64,000 nucleotides of DNA from Cryptomeria japonica (lineage: Eukaryota; Streptophyta; Pinopsida; Cupressales; Cupressaceae): positions 143,690,476 to 143,754,475 of the forward strand of contig NC_081413.1 in assembly GCF_030272615.1 (NCBI RefSeq). The letters are read 5' to 3'. A model generated the notes under the pieces. That model was not told where the DNA came from and did no database searches. It was given only the letters and a program-made list of their open reading frames with translations. A program made the position numbers and the translations under genes. Of the stretch, positions 1 to 11,852 are shown piece after piece (the stretch's first letter is position 1; each line of letters begins with the position of its first letter).

Positions 1-10
1 CCCAAAGTAT

Positions 11-1905
11 ATGCAAAGAAGCAGACTGCAACAAAGAAGAGAGGTAGGAACCTCATTCTTCGAGCAGGAACCTGGGGATATTGACATTGAAGAGGAACCC
101 AAGAAGATGAAATTGACTGGTAAGAAATCCAAACCAGTAGGAGACATTTCAAAGCAAAGTACTCCTATTAATGTTTCATCATACAAGCTTATGACTGATT
201 TTGAGAGGACATTAAAAACATTAGGGAGGAAACAGTTTGATAATGTGAAAGAATGTTTTGATTCATTTGATGATGGTCAGAAACAACAAATTGTTCAAGA
301 GGTAATCAACTACTTGTGTCAATACAATCGGTTGCTTCAGGATATTGAAAAGGATATTTCCGATTCTTTGTATTCTATTCTTGCAAATAAGTGGAAAATG
401 GTTGTAGAACAAGATCAAGAAATTATTGATAGAGTTTTCCTTCAATATTTTTCCGAGTTACCTAGAGATGAATTATTAGCATTGCTTGATAATTTCAAAG
501 GACAATTTCATTCTAAGTCAAGAAGATTGAAGTTATTGGCTAGAAAGGTTCAATTTGTTGAGGATGATACTCACTGGATAGCTAAAGACATTCAAAGGAT
601 GCATGAGCAATTGAAGTCTCATAAAAATGACCAAACAGAGACTGGAGCTCAACCATAGCTAGATGAAGAAGAGATTATTACACCAGATGTTGTCTATCCT
701 ATTAAGAATAAGGATGACACAACTTCTCCACCGGTTATTTTCTTTGTAGATGATACTGAAGAAATCCAGGACACTATTGATACAACTGGTAATATCATTG
801 AACCAGTTAAGGAACCTATACAACAACCGAACACTACTGATACACAGGAAGCAGCTGAAGCACCGGTCAATGAACCTAGTGTGGATATTCAACCGCCACC
901 AAAAAAAGATCACCAAGATGAAAATCAATTGCCACCGGTTACTACAGATAAATAGGAGAAACAAAGGCAAAAAAAGAGAAACCGAAGAAAGAGGTTGAAG
1001 TGAAGGAAACTGAAAAGAAAAAGGATGAAGAGAAAGAGAAAACAAAGGAGAAGATAGTAAAGAAAACAATTGAAAAGGAAAAAGCAAAGGTGAAGCAGCA
1101 AATTGATGATGAGGATGACTCAATAAGCATCAAAGGACCTATAGATGTAGATAATATGAGTGCATCTGAACTAATGGAGATTTCTACAATGATGCAATCT
1201 AGAGCTCAAAAGAAAAAGCTAAAAGAGAAGAGAAAAGAAGCAGAAACTATACAAACTGTTGTTGACATCCTGTCAAGTCTCCTACCAGAGACCGACATTG
1301 GCAATTTGTCAACTCCTATCGACAAGCTTGGACAGTTGGTTGCTAATGCTTCTGACCAACTGGAATCGCTTGAAGAAGCTGCACAAACTTTAGCTGAGAA
1401 GAATTACAGAAAGAAGAGGGGAGAGCAATTATTGACAGATATTGATAAAGGGAAGATTGCTTTATCTGTAAATAAAGATCTTTTGAGAACTCCTGTTGAA
1501 ACTGGAGGAAGGGTTTTGGCCTATACATCTAACATTTCATTTTTCTATCCTGATCTGAAGAAGAGGCGAGAAGAGACAGAACAGGAACTGGAAAGGATAT
1601 GTATTGCTTACATACCTTTACAGGATTCAGCCTTAGCTTTTGGCAAATCAATTGATGATTTGCAACATCGGTCAGATGTTTATGATTGTGAACAAGCTAA
1701 GAGACTCCGATCCTTGAAAGAACTAAAGAACCAATTGAGACCTAAAGTGGACATCTTACAAAGGGCATACAAGGATGCAGAAGCGATTTTGGCGACTCCA
1801 GAGATGAGCACAGTGAATGCAATGGAAGAATTCGCTGCACAAGTTATGACAACTATTGAGATCATTGAAACATTATTGGAAACATGGGATAATGATTTTA
1901 CTTAG
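11..1905 (+). pseudogene. Decayed extra ORF downstream of pol (env-like position)
   Basis: I do not recognise a catalytic domain. The frame from 11 runs to a TAG at 656-658, continues open to a TAG at 954-956, and then resumes in another frame (ORF 1000-1905). This suggests one original protein of about 630 residues broken by two stops and a frameshift near 960-1000. The middle is Pro/Thr-rich, followed by a very Lys/Glu-rich stretch around 960-1110 and a likely helical, coiled-coil-like C-terminal part. It lies between the lost pol and the 3' LTR, which is where some plant Copia elements carry an env-like or other accessory ORF. No membrane segment is evident, so an envelope role is not supported. 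Confidence 0.55.
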
Positions 1906-2137
1906 ATGAAGATTATTTTTAGTGACATTTTCTTGAAAATTGCAGTGAACACTCCTTGAAAAACTCTTATATTTTTGTATATGTAGTTTTTGGTGCAATT
2001 TTTGATATAATATATATGTATTTTACTTTTTAATTCGACATTGTTGTCAAAGGGAGAGTAGAAATATGTATGTACAATTTTTGTAAGCACATTTAGTTGT
2101 AAAGTTGTAAAATTTTCTAAATGTTGCCATCAATGTC

Positions 2138-2148
2138 AAAGGGGGAGA
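2138..2148 (+). other. Polypurine tract of the Copia-like element
   Basis: The purine run AAAGGGGGAGA lies one base before the TGTTGGC start of the LTR, as expected for the plus-strand primer site. Confidence 0.85.
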
Positions 2149-2149
2149 T

Positions 2150-3427
2150 TGTTGGCTTGATGATGATTTTTGTAATGGATGACTTCATGCATTGTCATTG
2201 ATGGAACATGTATACACACACACATGTTCACATTGTCATAGTCATCTTAGTTAAGACAAATCGGTACTACTCCTAAGTCTTTGTCTTGCAAACCGATATT
2301 ATTTGCATAGAGAAGTCCAATCAGTTTTGAATGTGTCTAACCAGTATATGTAGACAACTGATATATGCAAGAATGACGTGACACCAGTTTGGAGATACTG
2401 CGGAGATCATCAAAGAGGCAAGTGGAGGACAATTGGTCTATGAGTTGGAAAAGGCTAACTCTTAACCGGTATCGGTGTTCTAATTGGTTTCACTAATTGT
2501 GTGATGAGTTATCCCTAACCGACAGATTTGGTGGCAATCTGTGATGTGTTATGAAAGATTGTCTAGATACACTGCACCTAGGAAATTGTGATAAGGTTCC
2601 TAAGCCGACATGAAATCTAATGTCTATATAATGACATTGTGATGAACTATTTTTATGATGCAAAATACAAGTGATAAGTTGATGCGATTTACTGAAGGAG
2701 TTGCAGAGTATGTCGGTGATGCAGTTTTGAGTGAGCAGAAGAGGATCTATACAAGCAAGATGTGCTATTTTTAGATCACACTACCTGTTGTTTTCTAATC
2801 ACTACAACAGTCAAATCCCCTAACCAGATAAGCTCTAACAAGCTTCATTGTACAAATCCTCTAACTAGGTGATCCATTAGTTTGGGTTTGAAATCCTCTA
2901 TCGAGGTTACTCCTAACAAGGTACTACCTTTAACAGGGCTTTGAGATCTTTAACAGGATTTGCTCCTAGCAGAGCACTTTGTAGACCTTAACCGGTTAGT
3001 TACCTATTACTGCAGATAGTTAACTTGTGAGTCCCATCTCACCGTGGTTTTCCCAGTTGGGTTTTCCACGTATAAATACTTGTGTTTTTCCCTCGACTAT
3101 GGCTTCGACAGGCACTCCGACTCCTACGTCTTGCTAGACTCATCGAACCTTCAAGGATTCCTCATAACCATTGTCTCCTTTCAGTTTGCTCTCTTAGGCA
3201 GAGAGATATTCTTACCAATCTCTCCCCTTCCTCGAGTGTTTTTGGTAAGCTAGTTTTTATTTGGTCATAGGGGCATTAATTGCTAGGGGTACAATGTTTG
3301 CCAGTATCCTACTCTTCTTCCTCCCTACAAGTCCTCTCTTAGTATCATTGTAGTATCCGTTGCCGACGTTGCTCTCTATTAGTTTCCTCCCGTTGGTCTT
3401 GCAATTCGATCAGGTTTCATGCCAACA
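2150..3427 (+). repeat. 3' LTR of the Copia-like element (1278 bp)
   Basis: The LTR begins TGTTGGC right after the polypurine tract and ends GCCAACA, a perfect 7-bp inverted terminal match. It holds an (AC)n run near 2214-2225, several ACCGGT-type motifs and two TATA-like stretches (near 2623 and 3071). Which one is the promoter cannot be decided from one copy. Confidence 0.85.
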
Positions 3428-3709
3428 ACCTTAGGATTCTTCTGAGAAGATCAAAGACCGCAGGGTTCACTGTGAATTCAGAGCATATCGTGCTTTTAGG
3501 GACCGCTCGCTCCCAAGCTTCCCTTTGGACGTACTGCGTGACTAAAACTTCCCACAGATCCACCAAGTCTTTCGTCAATTGATCTTCCTGTGCTTCTTGT
3601 GTTACAACTTCTTTGTTGTCACTTTGGGTTACACATATTTGCTGTTCAAATGCTCAGCTCATTACGTGTGCATACCACCTGCTGTCATATTGATCTCTAA
3701 ATTTGTATT

Positions 3710-3722
3710 GGCAATGGTGCCA
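3710..3722 (-). other. Primer-binding site of the Gypsy fragment
   Basis: The plus strand reads GGCAATGGTGCCA, the complement of a TGGCACCATTGCC site. It is close to the GGCAACGGCGCCA sites at 50721 and 55709. It lies three bases from the LTR end. Confidence 0.7.
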
Positions 3723-3725
3723 AAA

Positions 3726-4036
3726 TGTTTCCTAACAAATGAAATAGTTTTTACTTACATAACAAACAAACATGACAATATAACAAAATAAAAATAATTG
3801 AATATTTAACAAAGCATATGGCAAAATGATGTTTCTTTATTACCATGTGTAATTTTGGTACATCAACAACATGACTATTCCCCATACAATAACAATAGAA
3901 ATAGTGTTAGACGATTGATTAAGACTGCCAACCATTAGCAATCAACCCAACTCTTGGGAACTAATTACACTGCCTTTATTAACAAAACATAACAAGTCAC
4001 ATTTATTTATGAGCGACACATTTGCCATCTACAACA
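3726..4036 (-). repeat. 5' LTR of the minus-strand Gypsy fragment (311 bp)
   Basis: It begins TGTTTCC beside the primer site and ends ...CTACAACA. It shares long blocks with 12827-13118, including an AACAAAGCATATGGCA-like block and a CTCACATTTATTTATGAGCG-like block. Confidence 0.75.
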
Positions 4037-6120
4037 TTTCCTCTGTAGGATTGAAGCCCACATGCCAGGGTTTAATAAAAAGGCCAACTTGACTATAAAA
4101 TTAAGGATCTCCTTCGAAGGCCCAATTTCAATCAGACTTATTTAAATAAACCACCAAAAAGTAGCTGTTTGCAACCAACATCACTTCCATTTCTCCCTCT
4201 GGATTCATGATTCCAAAAACGGAAGCGAGACTCAAATCCCCACGAACAACATGATTAACAACATAAGTTACATCTTCCTCCACCGTGTCAGGTTGAATCA
4301 CAAGCACCAACCTATGTTCACTTCTTGTGAGACAACCATTCATCTTTGAAGGCTGAAAACCTCCATTTTGAGAAGAAATCTCCTTACAACCTAACTTGTT
4401 CATCCCAAAGTCAGAAAATTCATTCATTCTTGAAGGTGAAGACTGACCAATCAATGAAATCTTTGAAGGGGATCGTTTGCTTTAACCAAGGTCCACTATG
4501 CACAGCCATGGCAAGGTCGTAGATGAAAAAAAAGCACACAGAGCTAATCCCACACAAACTCCAACAAAGACAACGCCCAACGCCTGCATGCACAAAAAAA
4601 GAATACAAGCAACAGAAGGGAAGGGAGCCCACAAGAACAATCAACGAAAGGTGCCCAGGCCCACACCAAATTGCGCCAAAAACAACACCCAACCCCAATG
4701 ACGCACAAAAACCAACAACCACGAACACCCCACTCTAAACACGCAGCCTGGCAAACAAAGAAACCCCCAAACGCTGCTAGCGCAGCCCACCACGCAGGCC
4801 GAAAACGCAGCTAGGGCCTCTCCAACACACAGACGCCTCTCCTCGCAGTCATCACAGCTCCTTACAACCATCATTCCATTCACTTTGATTGTTATGAACT
4901 ATGTAATTATAACATACTTTTTCGCTTTCCATTTGTTAATGTGAACATATCTTAATCTATAACCTCCCAAAATTCAATACTTTTTAGAAGTTAAAGATGT
5001 ATATAGTGTCTTATTTAAATTACACTTTAAATTGATAATCATGCTTATAACTAGTGCTAGAATTTATGTTCTAAATTGTTGGAAATAAAATGAAGAGTGT
5101 GCTGTATGAAACAAAGAGAACAATTAGACAACAATGTCAAGACATTTGACATAAATTTATAACATAAATAATTCGATACCAATATCAAGACCATGAAAAT
5201 TTGAATGGCAAAAACCTATCGGAAGTAGAAAATGCTCACACTGTTCTTCCATTGACCAAAAATAATTACAAAGAATTTAAATAGAACATATAAATTCTTC
5301 TTTTTGCAATCAACAAAAGTCTCTAATTAAAACCTATTGGAAGGAGAAAATGCTCACAATGTGCTCTCTTCTTTCACCAAAAATAATTACTGAGAGTTTA
5401 TTTAGAGCACATAAATCCTTCTTGCAATCAACAAAAATCTCTAATTCTTACTTCCACTCTTGCTTCTCTCAGGCTTATGCCTCTTATAGATAAAAAAATG
5501 TAGAAGATGAACATAATAACAATAAATAATATTTTGTGTAACTATTTGGTCATTTATATTAGATATAAAGATTAGAGATAACAAGATTTATGGTTACCAA
5601 AAGGTGTTGAGATCATTTAGATTGCCTAGCATTTTCTTCTAACCATCTCAAGAAAGTATGCAGTAAGGAATAGAACAAACAAGACAATCGATCCATTAAG
5701 AGGACAGAGATAAAGATAAATCTGTAAAAGCACACTAGCAAGCACCATCCTTTGCAAAGAAATTTCACCAAAATAAACCTGAATGGAGATAAATTTGAGC
5801 AGCTAGATTCTAAGAAAGATAAAGACTTTATAATCCTGCAACTCAGTTAAGATATTGATAAACCCTTTCAATCTTTAGCCAATACAGGGCTAGTGGATTT
5901 GGAGGGAGTACATGGAAACAAATGCTACCATTTCTCTCTGCATATCATTTCTCGAGTTTCTTGAATCAGATCAATCTATCCTCTAGAATCTTCTTTTTGC
6001 AGAGAATTTAATCCCAACTATACAATAATTTGAGAATTCCAATGAAAACACATTTTTGCCACCATGAGTAATAATGGTAAGTAGAAGTTGAGTCTAAAAA
6101 TTTAAGCCTGGGTCAGGTGT
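4037..6120. other. Intergenic spacer 3' of PHYLLO
   Basis: No recognisable gene. A 108-codon minus ORF (4454-4128) lacks a known domain and any support beyond length, and could be an exon remnant. 4500-4870 is C/A-rich low-complexity sequence. 5207-5325 and 5332-5452 form an imperfect tandem duplication of about 125 bp, both copies holding AAAATGCTCACA and CAAAAATAATTAC. The last part, before 6121, is the expected 3' UTR side of PHYLLO, but I cannot place the poly(A) site. Confidence 0.5.
4128..4454 (-). CDS. Uncharacterised 108-codon ORF
   Basis: This open frame lies downstream of PHYLLO on the same strand. I do not recognise it. The second half has a mixed hydrophobic, protein-like composition, with valine-rich stretches and then a MNPEGEMEV segment. 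The first half is Ser/Asn-rich. No splice partner, promoter or family match is visible. It may be a real last exon of another gene, a repeat remnant, or chance. Confidence 0.2.
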   Translation of the reverse strand: MIGQSSPSRMNEFSDFGMNKLGCKEISSQNGGFQPSKMNGCLTRSEHRLVLVIQPDTVEEDVTYVVNHVVRGDLSLASVFGIMNPEGEMEVMLVANSYFLVVYLNKSD

Positions 6121-6260
6121 TCACATAACAAATTTTCGTATTGCATTAATTACAGGCAATGGATTCTCGAAGAGCACAGCATGACCAGATTCATCAACCT
6201 CCAATACTGTGATCTGATGAAATTGATCTTCTCTTTGTTTTTCATGTTCTTGGGTATCAG
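6121..6260 (-). CDS. PHYLLO: PHYLLO last exon: MenH catalytic His and stop
   Basis: 140 nt of coding sequence to a TGA at 6121-6123. It ends with VLEVDESGHAVLFENPLPV and IRKFVM. The His of SGHAV completes the MenH triad. The acceptor is GATACAG, and the phase fits the preceding single base. Confidence 0.9.
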
Positions 6261-6370
6261 CTGTATCATGCATTACAGAACCCATCAACACCAATGATAA
6301 AACTGATTAATTTTTCAAATAACATAGGTAGTATGATTGCACTAATCTGAAAAATCAGGTTGAAATATAC

Positions 6371-6477
6371 CTTTTTGACTAGACATTTGCTGAGCAATTT
6401 TCATGAATTTACTATCCTTCTCTCCCACAATGACAAGAAGAGGCACCTTGCAGCCACTTAAATCTTGCCATAGAGAC
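6371..6477 (-). CDS. PHYLLO: PHYLLO exon: MenH catalytic Asp
   Basis: 107 nt. It reads RSLWQDLSGCKVPLLVIVG followed by EKDSKF. The Asp of GEKD is the charge-relay acid of MenH. Confidence 0.92.
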
Positions 6478-6979
6478 CTGCCATAAATTTGGATTAAGCG
6501 CAAAATGATATTGCTACGGGTAGGCGTGAATTCCACCTGACTTTAATTGAAATTATACTAGGTAGTCCTGGACTATCAAGGAATTAAAAACAAATATTAT
6601 GGGTTTCTCTTTGTCTGTATCCCTTTGTGCATTTTTTGTAACTTTTGATAGTATCTTATGTTTGTTCTACATGATAGCCATTGAAGTGTCACACTCTTTG
6701 GAAAAAAGAAGGGAAGCAGAGAGATCGTACGGTTGTCGGCCAATGCTTAGTGAAGACAACATCTTTGCCATATCTTTGATGTTACCATGCTGAATGCGTC
6801 TTTGAATTAATTTTTTGAAATGTGGGTGAGATCTTAAGCTGGAGAGTGTCGATGAAAATCATTAGTGCTGTAAATTGACAGGTATAGAGGAACACATTGC
6901 TTTTAAGATGACATTGCATGTTTAAAAATAAACTGCCAACAAAACAAAATTTTCTTCTTAAGCAATACATTCTACATAC

Positions 6980-7137
6980 CTTTCCCACATCTCTTTTTTA
7001 TACCACATTTCTACGAAAGATGGTATGCCAGTACTAAGTAATAGTTCAGCCAAAGCATCATCCTGTGCAGACCTGGTTATCCTCATGTCAGGATTTTGCA
7101 GTCCTGGATTTCCAGATATAACTGCAGTGGCAGAAAT
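6980..7137 (-). CDS. PHYLLO: PHYLLO exon: MenH cap region
   Basis: 158 nt, starting in phase 0 and ending with two bases of a codon. It encodes AVISGNPGL, then the helical cap with ITRSAQDDALAELLL and FVEMWYKKEMW, as in MenH enzymes. Confidence 0.92.
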
Positions 7138-7249
7138 CTTTAAAAGAAAAAGGAAATTATTAGGAAATACTAGAGTGATACTTAGCTACTTGTACAGTTT
7201 CAAAAGAGCACTTAGACCAAAAAAGTACAGAAGAAAAATTATCATGTAC

Positions 7250-7612
7250 CCTCTTATTGCATTTCAAGGTCATGTATAATGCAATCCTTGCTCCCATTGA
7301 GTATCCAATAAGAACCACCTTTTTCTCAGTAATTTGGCATATAAGCTCAGATAGAACTTCTGAAAGGTATTCTATTGAGAAATTTCTTTCTGTCAGGTTA
7401 CTCTGATTATTGACTTCTGAAGAAAGAATTTGAGCATTCCCATTATTTTGGAAGGTATTGCAATCCTTCTGCACACTCGTTTTTCCATGTCCTGGTAGAT
7501 CAATTGATATACATCTTACAGAGATTGATAAAGCTTCCATTATTGGCAGCCAATCTTTCCCAGTGCCAAGGAAACCATGGAGGAAGAGTACTGTTTTCTC
7601 CTGAATATTTCC
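7250..7612 (-). CDS. PHYLLO: PHYLLO exon: MenH nucleophile exon
   Basis: 363 nt, 121 codons. MenH is an alpha/beta-hydrolase-fold enzyme that releases pyruvate from SEPHCHC. Visible motifs are VLFLHGFLGTGKDW (oxyanion loop), IDLPGHGKT and VVLIGYSMGARIALY, with the nucleophile serine in GYSMG. The acceptor, GGCTGAG at 7613, has a weak pyrimidine tract, so a start slightly off this position or a tiny extra exon is possible. Confidence 0.88.
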
Positions 7613-7835
7613 CTCAGCCATAAGAATATTCAATTAGTGATACTTTGGCAAGGAAGAATGCAGGTTGTATACAACCTTAAAAGATGTAATCACTTGGAAG
7701 TGAACCATATAAGTACTCAAATTACAAGAATTGTTTCAAAATTTCAATTAAAAGTTAAAACTGTATATCTGTAATTTTATGGAGCAATGAAAATAATTGT
7801 CCATTTATTTTATTATTGAAGGATAGAAGACTTAC

Positions 7836-8297
7836 AGTTTGGTCATTTATTCCAGTGTCCATTACATGAAAAGAGAAGCAAGCATCATTATAAAGCACTG
7901 CCATTTTATACGACTTAATCTTTGCTCCGACACAGCTTGGATTGACAGTATCAGGATTTACTACCATATTTTGAAGAATAGTTGCAGCATCATTCACATC
8001 CACTTCAATTCTGTCGCCTTCTGGGTACACCTGGAATTGCAGTTTTTCTTTCATTACATCATCACGGAGCCAACTATATGTTCCAAGGCCATGGGCAATC
8101 CTTGGAGTTTTGGTTTTATCACTTGCTCTAATTCCTATGTTCCTGTTGTCAATGAAACAGGCAAACTGAACATACACAGACAAACTGACACTACTTTCAA
8201 ATGCTGCGCTGACCACTGCCATCTTCCCATGCTTATTTGCCCACTTGGCTATTAATGCCACACGTTCAAAACCACCCAGGCGAGCAGGTTTCATCAC
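7836..8297 (-). CDS. PHYLLO: PHYLLO exon: end of MenC, link to MenH
   Basis: 462 nt, 154 codons. It opens VMKPARLGGFERV, which carries the second catalytic lysine, then VVSAAFESSVSL (substrate-binding block) and AHGLGTYSWL. The last 60 or so residues (QVYPEGDRIEVD to VMDTGINDQT) form the linker towards MenH. Donor ACT/GTAAGT. Confidence 0.92.
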
Positions 8298-8424
8298 CTG
8301 AGAATACAAATATTAACACTAAGATTACAGAAAGTGGAGGAAGCAAAAAATTCAGTTGACTGTCTTTGTATTCAATGCTACTCCTTATTGATATTAGATT
8401 TCTTTCTTTTCTCTCTTTACTTAC

Positions 8425-8568
8425 GGTTGCCACAATTCTAGGATGTGCAAAAATGGAAAGCCTGTCAAGAAGATGGTCTTTAATGTCATCAATAGTCTCA
8501 TCTAATGCTACAAACATGTTGCTTTCATCACAAAACCTTATGATATCCCCTGGATGCTGCACGGGTTC
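8425..8568 (-). CDS. PHYLLO: PHYLLO exon: MenC EPV to ALDET
   Basis: 144 nt, 48 codons. It starts EPVQHPGDI, completing the YIEEPV metal-ligand motif. It then has MFVALDETIDD with the third acidic ligand region, and ends HPRIVAT. Donor ACC/GTAAGT. Confidence 0.93.
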
Positions 8569-8727
8569 CTGCAAGAGAACAATACATGTTTGAATTACTG
8601 GAACTAGTTGATCAACATGATAAAAATAAGTGTATGCAATAATTTTTCCTCACAAGTTGGCAATTATGCATTCAATCTGATATAAGCATGCAGTATGAAA
8701 AATGCTTGATATTTCCAAGAGACAAGA

Positions 8728-9541
8728 TGATGCAGTCAAGGTAGGGAGATCCAATGAAGGACATCCCCGCCTTGCAGCTCATAACACAAAACACCATGCA
8801 AGATACCGGCATAACACAAAAACGCTATGCAAGATACCGGCAACCAATAACAGATCACAAGATATAACCGGTAAGCAACCCTAACTGGTAGAAGGAACAC
8901 AAGATATAACCGGTAACCTGATAGATCAATCATTATAATCAGTTAGTGAATTACATAAGCCTTCAGCGGCTACACATGCTGGACCGCAGCCCAGGATTAC
9001 AAAACAATCCATACAACACAAATCTAAGATCCGCAGATCTTCTGCTCGACAAATAAGCCTCCAGTAACAGCCTGCACTGTTCTGCACTGACTCGGACTTC
9101 AGCCCCCCCCGATCAGAATCTTTCCGGAAACTACATCTTTGCTCGGTCTCGACTTTCTCCGACCTCTGTCCTACCAAATGAATCTCTAAACTTTCCCTTT
9201 ATACCATCTGCAAGCAATAACAACTCGATCAAGTCGGCCAAAGACCAACCGGTTCATGATGAAACGTGCAAACGATAACATGTCGGCCCAAATCACCAAC
9301 AACATCTTCAAATGCATAAAACTTCACGTGGTCCTCTGAGAACATTGGACAAGGCCCAAAACAACATTGCTCAACGATCCACAAGTTACGAAAATCAGCC
9401 GCAACTCGATTCAATCTTTGTTCCATACACTTCAAAACCAACCGGTAAGAACACACCATTACCGGGCCAATACCGGGATTGATGTCTCACCGGGATCAAA
9501 ATCAAGGTGCCGGTTTGAAGTACTCTGGTGCTCCTGCATCA
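8728..9541. repeat. Solo LTR in a PHYLLO intron (814 bp)
   Basis: The ends TGATGCAG and CTGCATCA are an 8-bp inverted match. They are flanked by identical 5-bp duplications CAAGA (8723-8727 and 9542-9546). ACCGGT-type motifs recur inside, as in the Copia-like LTR at 2150-3427, but I see no long identity. The orientation is not decided. Confidence 0.85.
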
Positions 9542-9546
9542 CAAGA

Positions 9547-11452
9547 AAATTTGACTCGTTCATAAACATGCATTTCATTATCTTTTTGACATTGAAAGAA
9601 GCCTCATGAATGTTCTTTTCAGTTTTTTTAGTGCATCTGATCATTGATCCAAAATTTCAATGCTGTTATTCTCCCATGCCAGTCCATCCACTAAATAATC
9701 TATTTTAAGAATTTAAAACCAGCAAACTTTTCACCCTAATACATCCTTATAATGCATGAAAATTTTGAATGTTCTTGCTCTCAACACTTGATCCTAGTCT
9801 TTTCCAATCAAAACCATTTTGTTCTCACCTTCTTCATCCCAAATTTGCTTTACCATTGGGGACTCTTTATATTTCATGTCCTCCTTACTTCCAGATTAAT
9901 GTATCAATTCTTTGTCTAAACATTTTACATTTCATAAACTTTGGAAGATAAATATGGTTATGAGAGCCTTTGCAATCCTCTTGTTCTTTTCTTTTCCCTT
10001 CTTTGTTTTCATGACTTTCACAAAGTTAAAAACTTACAATTATGCCAAAAGATTTTATAATCTTCCATTTTCTAGTGGACAAGATCACTGAGAGAGTTGG
10101 TTTTGTCTTTTGAACATGATTGCAACCCTAGAATCTCTTCCTTGTTTGGCTGTATGGTGTCTCAGCTTTTGCTTTTCAAGCATTCTCTATTAAAATCCAG
10201 ATCTCATCATCCATTAGATTAGGCTACTTTCTCTCTTACTGATTAGTTCTTCAAATCTATGATGTATTTTTGACCTTTATTTTCAATAGACAATAGATTC
10301 TTCTTGTAGTTATGACTGGCCTTGGCTACTATTAGCTAGCCTCAACCCAATAATGCATTGATATGCCTCTTTTAGACTTTACAGAGATGACCATGAAATT
10401 TCTAAATGATTGGATGGGTGCTGATGATTAACTTTTGGTCCATGAGTACCCCAAGCACCTTTATCTGATATTGATCTACTCCCAGCAATTCAAAGGTCGG
10501 TGCCTAGGTTGTGGGTTTTCAATGTTTGATTGTGCCTACTGAACCTATGCAAAAGTAGTGCCGAAGTTTTTCCCAATCACCCAAGTCAAGATTGAAATCA
10601 AATAAAGCGACTGAAAGCAAAAAATCAGAGGATCTATGCTCTTCATTCTTATAGACACCCAAGATGAAAAGAGGAAATGGAAACAATGTGTCAAAATTAT
10701 AATTTTCCATGGTTAATTGTGCTTACTGAACCTATGCAGAAAAAATCTCACTTTTAGCTCCATCCAATTCATCAACATCAGTGGCAGATGAAGACTATGT
10801 ACTTGCCTTAATTTACTGTATATGATGATAAGATTCAAAATTTTAAAAGGCAGTTTTGTTTGCTTCTCTATATTTTTGGTGGGAAAGCCGATCTTTACAC
10901 AATGGGTATGCTTATCAGGATATCAAGGTGTCTAAAGCAGTTTCCAAATGATGTAAGATATGTTAAAGCTTCGAGAAGCTTGATCTGGCAAGTCATAATT
11001 CCAAAATTTGGTATTGGCCATCTACATGGCCACTTGACTGTTACGAAGCTACTATTAAATCCCTCTACTGCTGAATACATAGTACTCTCTTCTTCCCCAA
11101 GTTTGTAACAGATTTGGTAATGGGATATCACCTGTAGATCTAAAGTAAATCTTCCAGTGATTATTTCTATCTTCTTCCAATTGTAGTCAACTTGCCACTG
11201 GGATATTAATTTCTTCTCCACATTTTTATAGCATATTCAAGTTGGAAGTTATTATCTTTTCCCCAGGTCTATAGAAAATCTGTTGGTAGAATATCTTCAC
11301 TTATATATTAAGCATATTTCCACGGAAGAATCTCACTAGTAGATTTAAGAGTAAATAATTTTGGTTTAGTGTGCTCTGCATCAAAAATAATAATTTGAAA
11401 GAAAGAATTTCAAGATGTAAATATGTCAATCGACAATAGTTTCAGCACATAC
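9547..11452. other. PHYLLO intron sequence without recognised features
   Basis: This AT-rich intron sequence lies between the solo LTR and the MenC exon. I see no exon, RNA gene or bounded element. The open frames (for example 10895-11221) are not protein-like. Confidence 0.6.
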
Positions 11453-11620
11453 TTCAATATATTGTAGATTGCAGTCCTTCACACCAGTTGCAAATTGCAT
11501 TGCTTGAGAAAATGTCCATTTACGGTTTGCATCCACACGAATTTCAATTAGATGCCCAACCTTTTGTCGAACAGCTCGAATAACTGCTGCATCCTCTAGG
11601 GGTTCAGATCTACGAGCTAC
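11453..11620 (-). CDS. PHYLLO: PHYLLO exon: MenC metal-binding Asp
   Basis: 168 nt, 56 codons. It encodes VARRSEPLEDAAVIRAVRQ and then RVDANRKW, whose Asp is the first Mg2+ ligand. It ends LQYIE, with the second Glu ligand block completed by the next exon (EPV). Donor GAA/GTATGT. Confidence 0.93.
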
Positions 11621-11852
11621 CTGTAGACAAAGTAGAGTATACGATATTTTCATTTTCAATATTTTGAATTCTTTCTTTTTCTGCAACAATAGATCTTCAA
11701 CATTCTCACTAACATTTCAACCATCAAATACTTGTAAATTGAAAGAAATCAGAGTTAAGCAAGTTTGTGTTGTGACATACATGTGTATTCACATTTTGAT
11801 AAAAACACACAATTTACATGCACATAGTATCATATGTTAATGCATTTGATAC

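Larger units (their letters stand above)
1..3427 (+). mobile_element. 3' part of a Copia-like LTR retrotransposon
   Basis: The window opens inside this element. Visible parts, in order, are a decayed charged ORF (11-1905), a short spacer, a polypurine tract (2138-2148) and a 3' LTR (2150-3427) with TGTTGGC/GCCAACA ends. No gag or pol is in view. The Copia assignment rests on the LTR segment near 3043-3080, which resembles the conserved cassette seen in many plant Copia LTRs. The right flank (3428 on) is gag-like sequence of a minus-strand Gypsy element, so this copy probably inserted into it. The other target duplication is outside the window. Confidence 0.75.
3428..4036 (-). mobile_element. 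5' end of a minus-strand Ty3/Gypsy element
   Basis: Read on the minus strand, an LTR (3726-4036) is followed by a primer-binding site (3710-3722, a variant of TGGCGCCGTTGCC) and a leader. A gag-like open stretch of about 60 codons then runs from about 3612 down to 3430, where the Copia-like LTR begins. The LTR is related to the one at 12827-13118 (shared blocks around 3802-4036 and 12899-13118). The two are not a pair, because here the primer site, and there the polypurine tract, is next to the LTR and the internal sequences point away from each other. Confidence 0.75.

Noticed and set aside
4420-4883. Overlapping minus ORFs rich in Cys, Gly and Trp
   Set aside because: They come from C/A-rich low-complexity sequence and show no domain or start context.
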